Assembly: GCA_017522185.1 (NCBI GenBank) | Contig: JAFWZZ010000010.1 | Span: 50,149 to 114,148, forward strand | Source: Bacillota bacterium | GTDB taxonomy: Bacteria; Bacillota; Clostridia; Peptostreptococcales; Anaerovoracaceae | Reading direction: 5' to 3' | DNA: 64,000 bases | Shown here: in pieces, positions 59,925-64,000 of the stretch | Numbering within the stretch: position 1 is the first letter of the stretch | Layout of the letters: every line of letters starts with the position of its first letter | Translations under genes and position numbers: made by a program | Notes under the pieces: generated by a model | The model's input: the letters and a program-made list of their open reading frames with translations, nothing else | Database searches by the model: none | Told to the model about the DNA's origin: nothing

Positions 59925-60374
59925 CTATTTTGGGTTCGTAACCAGCCACATCTTTTCCACGTGGACTTTCCCTTTTTCCTTCCATTTCACTCGGACAGAC
60001 AGGGACGCAGGCCGTTCCTTACTGCCTTTCATGAATATGTAAAACTCTTTTTCTCCGCCGGCATCGGATTTCTTCACGCCCAGTGTTCCGGCTTCCTTCA
60101 GCTGTCGTTTGGTATATTTATACTTCATCCCATTGATGCAGACCTGCGTCCGCACGTTCTGGATTTTCTCTGGATTTTCGCCTTTATAGACCACAACACC
60201 TCGCCACGCGGTTTCACCGCCTTCTTTGGTTTCCATGGCATAGGCTTCCCACCGGCCGTCTTCACTGACCGCCCGCGTCGGACCGTCTGCCCTGCCGCAT
60301 TGTGAAAAGACAAATACCACTGCGGCCAGTACGACAACAATTGCAATAACCCATTTCAACGTTTCTTTCTTCAT
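59925..60374 (-). CDS. Membrane-anchored hypothetical protein
   Basis: A 149-residue protein. One N-terminal span (LKWVIAIVVVLAAVVFVF) ends in SQCGRADG, which is close to but not a clean lipobox. The outside domain contains VSEDGRWEAYAMETKEGGETAWRG and VRTQVCINGMKYKYTKRQL. No family is recognised. GGGGGAAC precedes the ATG. It is followed by the bidirectional terminator and preceded by the 5'-nucleotidase gene on the same strand. Confidence 0.65.
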   Translation of the reverse strand: MKKETLKWVIAIVVVLAAVVFVFSQCGRADGPTRAVSEDGRWEAYAMETKEGGETAWRGVVVYKGENPEKIQNVRTQVCINGMKYKYTKRQLKEAGTLGVKKSDAGGEKEFYIFMKGSKERPASLSVRVKWKEKGKVHVEKMWLVTNPK

Positions 60375-60455
60375 CGCAAGTTCCCCCTCTTTGCCTCTCT
60401 TTTTATTGTATGTGCTACACCCTGACGTTTAGGCAGGCACCGCATTTCCCAAAAT

Positions 60456-62384
60456 TTATCTTCTAAAAATCATATCCTTTCTGCGGATACCGTATTTACC
60501 GTACCGCATTCTGCGAACCAGCTTCACAATCAGTACCACGATCAGCGCGATTACCGCAAGAACCAGAACAACTGCCGCCAGAACCATCCAGAAGAACTTG
60601 TTGGTCTGCTTCAGAAGCTTGAACGGATTCCAGCTGTTTTCCTGCATCTTTCTGCCGTCCACATCGCCATACTTCTTCACCGGCACTTTGTTGTTATCAA
60701 AGCTGTCGATATAGGATGCCAGCGCGTACCATTCCTTCAGCTCGCTGCCGTCACCCCGGTGGATGATGTGTGCCTCGTAGTCGGTGATGACATTGCCGTC
60801 TGCATCCTTTGGAACCAGAGACAGCAGGCCATAGGACATGGAGTTTACCATACCCAGCATCTGTGCGGAATACAGGCCTGCAACCACACGATACAGCTGA
60901 TCGTCTTCGATTTCCTTCACCTTGCCGGCAGGCGTTACCAGCTGCACGTCATAGGTTTTGTTCAGAATCATACGATGTTCGTTATATTTGTACTGCAGGC
61001 CGCTCATGTAGAGTCTCGCCGGACTCATCAGCGGAGACACAGAAATGTCGACTTCTGCCGCCAGTTTCAGTTCTTCGCCGGTCAGGTATACGCTTACCAG
61101 TGGATAGCCTGCAACGCCGTCAACGCCTGTACCCAGAGACAGCACATTGAAAGCTTCTTCTACCGTGATCGGGCCTTTGTCAAAGGACTCTCTGATGACA
61201 CCGGCGGGCGCAACTGCCACATCAACCGGCACATAATCCTTGCCTTCTGCCTTCTTTACGCCGTAAATATAGGAGTCGGCAATGATGTTGCCCAGTGTAT
61301 CTTCACCCTGTTCCAGGGCAAAATCTTCGATCTTTGTAAAATCAACGGAATTCTTCGCCAGCACTTCGTCCCACTCGTAACCGTAGTCGGAGAAGTATTT
61401 TTCGTTTACAGCGTCTTTGAAGGAATCAACTTTTTCCTCAGTGGAGAGACTCTTCTTCACCTTTCCGTCGATGGCCTTCAGCTCGTAGGAATCCATCTGG
61501 AAACCGTCGCCCTTCTTCACGAAGGAAATCAGTCCCAGGTTATCGTTATACTGCCCAACAGAAGCAATTACCGTATCATTCACTATAATCGGTGCTTCCA
61601 GGTATGTATGGGTGTGGCCGCTGACAATCAGGTCGATGCCGTCCACTTCTGCTGCCAGGATTTCATCCTCAGAAGTTTCCGGATCGTCCGTCGTACCGCT
61701 ATGGGACACACAGACAATCATATCTACTTTCTCGTGGGCTTTGATCTCTTCTACTACATCTCTGGCCGCCTGCACGGGATCCAGAAATTTCGTTCCGCTT
61801 TCCGGCGCAAAACTGTCAGCTTCCTTGCCGAAAATGCCAAATACCGCGATACGCGCCTCGCCGCGTTTCACAACCGTATATCTGGACGCACCGTACTTTT
61901 CCAGCGCATCTTTCAGTCTTTCGCCGTCTTCCTTCAGGCTCTCATCAGCCAGGGTTGCATCCCAGTCGATATTGGCAATGACCAGCTCCGGCAGCTTATC
62001 CTTTGATTTAACTGCCGCGTTCAGCATGTCAGACAGGCCGCGGGAACGGTAGTCAAACTCGTGGTTCCCCAGGGTCGTTACATCAAAACCGACCTTGCCC
62101 ATCATGCGCAGTTCAGATGCCTCACTGCGATACACCGTCTGATACGGCGTACCCATGGAGAAGTCCCCGCCATCCAGGACAAAAGTTTCCTCGTGGGCCT
62201 TCTTCTCGTTTCTGATGACTGTCGCCACCTTCGGGAAGGTTTCTAAATGAGAATGCATGTCATGGGATACGATGAAGTTAATGCGCTCTTCGCTGCTCTT
62301 TGTCGTTTTCGCCATTGTCGCTGACGGCATCAAAGCGGTCAGCACCATGCATAGGATTAAAATCTTCGCAAATACTTTTTTCAA
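60456..62384 (-). CDS. Membrane-anchored 5'-nucleotidase/2',3'-cyclic phosphodiesterase-type metallophosphatase
   Basis: A 642-residue ecto-enzyme. The start codon is TTG with GAGAGGG eight bases before it. A signal peptide (KILILCMVLTALMPSATMA) leads to a calcineurin-type domain with metal motifs SHDMHSHLE, VLDGGDFSMG, TLGNHEFDYR, CVSHSGTTDD and VSGHTHTYLE. The 5'-nucleotidase C-terminal domain (ADSYIYGVKKAEG, YPLVSVYLTGEELKL) follows. A C-terminal span (MVLAAVVLVLAVIALIVVLIVKLV) plus basic tail anchors it. It probably releases nucleosides or phosphate from extracellular nucleotides. Confidence 0.92.
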   Translation of the reverse strand: MKKVFAKILILCMVLTALMPSATMAKTTKSSEERINFIVSHDMHSHLETFPKVATVIRNEKKAHEETFVLDGGDFSMGTPYQTVYRSEASELRMMGKVGFDVTTLGNHEFDYRSRGLSDMLNAAVKSKDKLPELVIANIDWDATLADESLKEDGERLKDALEKYGASRYTVVKRGEARIAVFGIFGKEADSFAPESGTKFLDPVQAARDVVEEIKAHEKVDMIVCVSHSGTTDDPETSEDEILAAEVDGIDLIVSGHTHTYLEAPIIVNDTVIASVGQYNDNLGLISFVKKGDGFQMDSYELKAIDGKVKKSLSTEEKVDSFKDAVNEKYFSDYGYEWDEVLAKNSVDFTKIEDFALEQGEDTLGNIIADSYIYGVKKAEGKDYVPVDVAVAPAGVIRESFDKGPITVEEAFNVLSLGTGVDGVAGYPLVSVYLTGEELKLAAEVDISVSPLMSPARLYMSGLQYKYNEHRMILNKTYDVQLVTPAGKVKEIEDDQLYRVVAGLYSAQMLGMVNSMSYGLLSLVPKDADGNVITDYEAHIIHRGDGSELKEWYALASYIDSFDNNKVPVKKYGDVDGRKMQENSWNPFKLLKQTNKFFWMVLAAVVLVLAVIALIVVLIVKLVRRMRYGKYGIRRKDMIFRR

Positions 62385-62440
62385 GGCTTTTTCCCTCTCT
62401 TCTTTATTTGGTGTCTGAATTTATGTTAACTTATATTTTA

Positions 62441-62692
62441 TCATATTTTTCGCCATTGCGCTACCAGCAGTTCTTTTCTTTCCTTTGAAAGTTTCTTGAT
62501 AGCCGCCTCTCTGCGCATGGCTTCTTCCTTTGTCTCGAAAGTCTCATAATAGACCAGCTCCACCGGCAGTCGTGGACGTGTGTATTTGGCGCCCTTTCCA
62601 GCGTTGTGGCAGGTTACCCTCCGCTCCACGTCGGTAGTCCAGCCCGTATAAAGCGTCCCGTCGGCGCACCGGACCATATATGTATAATTCAT
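62441..62692 (-). CDS. GIY-YIG nuclease family protein (UPF0213-like)
   Basis: An 83-residue protein of the YhbQ/UPF0213 type. The GIY-YIG core reads [24 protein letters not shown] and the helical end [22 protein letters not shown]. These short proteins are probable structure-specific endonucleases of unknown target. ATG 62690-62692 has AGAGGTG seven bases before it; a TTG one codon upstream exists. It lies upstream of the 5'-nucleotidase gene. Confidence 0.93.
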   Translation of the reverse strand: MNYTYMVRCADGTLYTGWTTDVERRVTCHNAGKGAKYTRPRLPVELVYYETFETKEEAMRREAAIKKLSKERKELLVAQWRKI

Positions 62693-62813
62693 CAAAGTTC
62701 ACCTCTCGCTTCTGCCAACAGTATACCACAAATAACCAGACTGGTCGCGGCATATTTTCTTTCGGTTTCCTTAAGAATATTCCTATATCAAAGTATCCAT
62801 CCGGGAGGTTCTT

Positions 62814-63644
62814 ATGCTGCAGTTTTTACTTACCATCATGCTTTTCACCATGCCGTTTCTGATTTTACAAAAGGAAACGGTCCGTCCGGGCCTCTTTGCC
62901 GGGCTCTGGATTTCCCTGTTCTTCTGGGGACGAATCCATCCCCTGTTTTCCATCCTGACCTTCGGAGCCGGTCTGATCTATTACATGGTGACTGCCCATG
63001 ACACAGAGGCGGATGCAGACGGAGAGCATCCGGACGGTGCGGGCGGCCTGCTGACTGACGCCGCCCTCTGGATCCCCCGGTCAGGGGCACGGCCCCTGAC
63101 CGGGTTCCTTGCCGTGCTAATGGTCTTCTGCGCCTTTGGAAACGCCTGCCAGGATTATGGCACACTGCTCCAGCTACCGCAGATTCTGCAGGAAACCGCC
63201 CTGTTTCTTGGATTTACCGGTTCTCTGGCAGGCCCTCTTCTGTTCGGTGCGCTGAGCGACAGGACAGGACCATTTACCGCCTTTATGCTCCTGCTGGGAC
63301 TGAGTTTCGGTTCTGTGATTTTCAGCGCCATGTCCCCGGATTTTCCCTATCTTTTCCCTTTTAGCGTCCTGCTGATACAGACCGTTATCAGTGGTATCTT
63401 TACCCTGATGCCGCTGCTGCTCCTTCGGTTCTACGGCAGGCCGCAGCTGACCTGCGTCCTGCCGTTCCTGCTGGTTTTCCTGGCGGGACTCTGGGTCGGG
63501 GCACTGAAATTTTATGAAGGGACAGGGGGAGCCGGCGCCGCCGCGGCCGGACCCCAGGATTACCTGCTCTGCATGGTGTTTCTTCTGCTGATGGCGGCGC
63601 CGCTGGCCGTCAGGGCCTGGCGCCGCCGCCTGACCGTGCTGTAA
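62814..63644 (+). CDS. Membrane protein of MFS-like type, truncated or divergent
   Basis: A 276-residue hydrophobic protein with about eight spans. LFGALSDRTGPFTAFMLLLG resembles the MFS loop-2 motif GxxxDRxGRR. With 276 residues it is far shorter than a normal 400-residue MFS carrier, and the first two spans are separated from the rest by a polar loop rich in Asp, Glu and Gly (DTEADADGEHPDGAGG). GGGAGG lies 7 bp before the ATG. Its base composition is richer in G and C than its neighbours, with GCC/GCG clusters near the end, which may hint at different origin. No partner genes are evident. Confidence 0.7.
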   Translation: MLQFLLTIMLFTMPFLILQKETVRPGLFAGLWISLFFWGRIHPLFSILTFGAGLIYYMVTAHDTEADADGEHPDGAGGLLTDAALWIPRSGARPLTGFLAVLMVFCAFGNACQDYGTLLQLPQILQETALFLGFTGSLAGPLLFGALSDRTGPFTAFMLLLGLSFGSVIFSAMSPDFPYLFPFSVLLIQTVISGIFTLMPLLLLRFYGRPQLTCVLPFLLVFLAGLWVGALKFYEGTGGAGAAAAGPQDYLLCMVFLLLMAAPLAVRAWRRRLTVL

Positions 63645-63709
63645 GGAGCCGGCACTGTCGGCCGGTAGACCTCTTGATACTGCCTAGATTGCTACACCAC
63701 CTTGTTTGT

Positions 63710-63838
63710 TTGAAAAGTGTCCACGCATCAGCCGCAAATATATACACTTTTCAAGAGGCTTTACAGGCAGAAGTTACAATCCCGTCTGTCTTAGTAAATT
63801 TCGTATACACTTTTGAAGTTTTTTCTGTAATTTAGTAA
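63710..63838 (+). repeat. Phased intergenic array, copy C
   Basis: A perfect 11-bp inverted repeat, TTGAAAAGTGT (63710-63720) and ACACTTTTCAA (63744-63754), contains TATACACTTTT at 63741. TATACACTTTT recurs at 63804, again 63 bp on. GTTAC begins at 63773 (offset 33) and AGTAA at 63834 (offset 31). This lies in the 335-bp gap between the MFS-like gene and the last ORF. Confidence 0.6.
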
Positions 63839-63898
63839 AAATACACGATTCTACACAATCTAAACTACTACCTATGAGTGAGACACGCAATTTTTAAT

Positions 63899-63941
63899 TT
63901 AGGTAAATGGTCATACCTAATATGGGCCACACTTTGTGTGG
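63899..63941 (+). promoter_or_regulatory. Two inverted repeats before the truncated right-edge gene
   Basis: TTAGGTA (63899-63905) and TACCTAA (63914-63920), then CCACAC (63927-63932) and GTGTGG (63936-63941). TATAAA (about 63951) follows and an AAAGGA ribosome site lies at 63966-63971. These are candidate operators for the gene that starts at 63980. Confidence 0.5.
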
Positions 63942-63979
63942 AAACTGTGGTATAAATAAACTATGAAAGGATCACAGTT

Positions 63980-64000
63980 ATGACCAGAAAAAGAACTCTA
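63980..64000 (+). CDS. Start of a gene cut by the right edge
   Basis: ATG at 63980 follows AAAGGA by eight bases. Seven codons are visible (MTRKRTL). The basic start could fit a transposase, a regulator or a signal peptide; no family can be named. The dense inverted repeats upstream suggest a regulated gene. Confidence 0.5.

Noticed and set aside
60759-62006. A 415-codon plus-strand frame opposite the 5'-nucleotidase gene
   Set aside because: It is rich in His, Cys and Gln without domain logic, and the opposite strand encodes a full metallophosphatase.
62814-63644. Horizontal transfer of the MFS-like gene
   Set aside because: The richer GC is only judged by eye, and no mobile genes or attachment sites flank it. 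It is kept as a remark in the feature, not a finding.

Overview
The window reads as a chromosomal core segment of a low-to-moderate GC, Gram-positive anaerobe of the Clostridia (Bacillota). Signs are the SD-rich gene starts, the order mraZ-rsmH-ftsL-PBP-murE-murF-mraY-murD-ftsW-murG-ftsQ-ftsZ, the trmH/zapA/mutS2 neighbourhood, DUF1848, DUF4080 and CmpB-type proteins, and a class II HMG-CoA reductase. MurE carries the DNPR signature of meso-diaminopimelate enzymes. No sporulation genes follow ftsZ, so the organism may not sporulate (weak inference). A family XIII / Anaerovoracaceae-like origin would fit, but I cannot prove it from the sequence. Most genes lie on the minus strand.

Layout. 1-4.2 kb: a D,D-carboxypeptidase cut by the left edge, apgM-serC on the minus strand, and a divergent serA-like gene, with the two promoters overlapping. 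4.2-8.6 kb: a five-gene operon rph-rdgB-yihY-dgk-nlpC. 8.6-11.2 kb: a hydroxyacid dehydrogenase, a CaCA cation exchanger and a divergent DtxR-type regulator with a candidate operator. 11.2-14.6 kb: a YtrA-type GntR/ABC operon that ends in a 40-residue membrane peptide and has a perfect palindromic operator. 14.7-16.0 kb: Mrp and a ferredoxin. 16.1-16.5 kb: an orphan transcription unit of about 360 nt with a 21-codon ORF, crossing helices and a terminator. 16.6-24.7 kb: a secreted protein, DUF1848, a MetA-aspartokinase fusion, an MBL hydrolase, a ppGpp-hydrolase-like HD protein and a PurF homologue lacking its Cys nucleophile. 24.8-30.4 kb: an operon SulP, HMG-CoA reductase, a small TctB-like protein, TctA and a beta-lactamase-like protein.

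30.5-34.5 kb: two nearly identical tRNA clusters (Asn-Leu-fMet on the minus strand) bracket four membrane or small-protein genes, and tRNA-derived debris lies beside the first cluster. 34.5-40.4 kb: a TPR protein, two radical SAM proteins, a palindrome of about 195 bp, argS and DUF523. 40.4-44.9 kb: mutS2, zapA, a stand-alone PheRS-beta core relic and trmH. This is the order found around pheST in many Firmicutes, but with pheS and most of pheT missing. 44.9-58.5 kb: the complete dcw (division and cell wall) cluster, with MraZ boxes in the mraZ promoter and an intrinsic terminator between ftsL and the PBP gene. 58.5-64 kb: a Cys-rich protein, a 5'-nucleotidase-type ectoenzyme, a GIY-YIG protein, a membrane protein and the first seven codons of another gene.

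The least explained signal is a repeated intergenic architecture seen three times (about 30.65, 58.60 and 63.74 kb). Two copies of TATACACTTTT (one degenerate) lie exactly 63 bp apart, and a GTTA/GTAA motif sits near offset 32 after each. Other unusual items are the MetA-LysC fusion with Glu at position 111, the PheT-core paralogue, the orphan structured transcript, the long palindrome, a probable ACG start for murE, and the HMG-CoA reductase/TctA operon.
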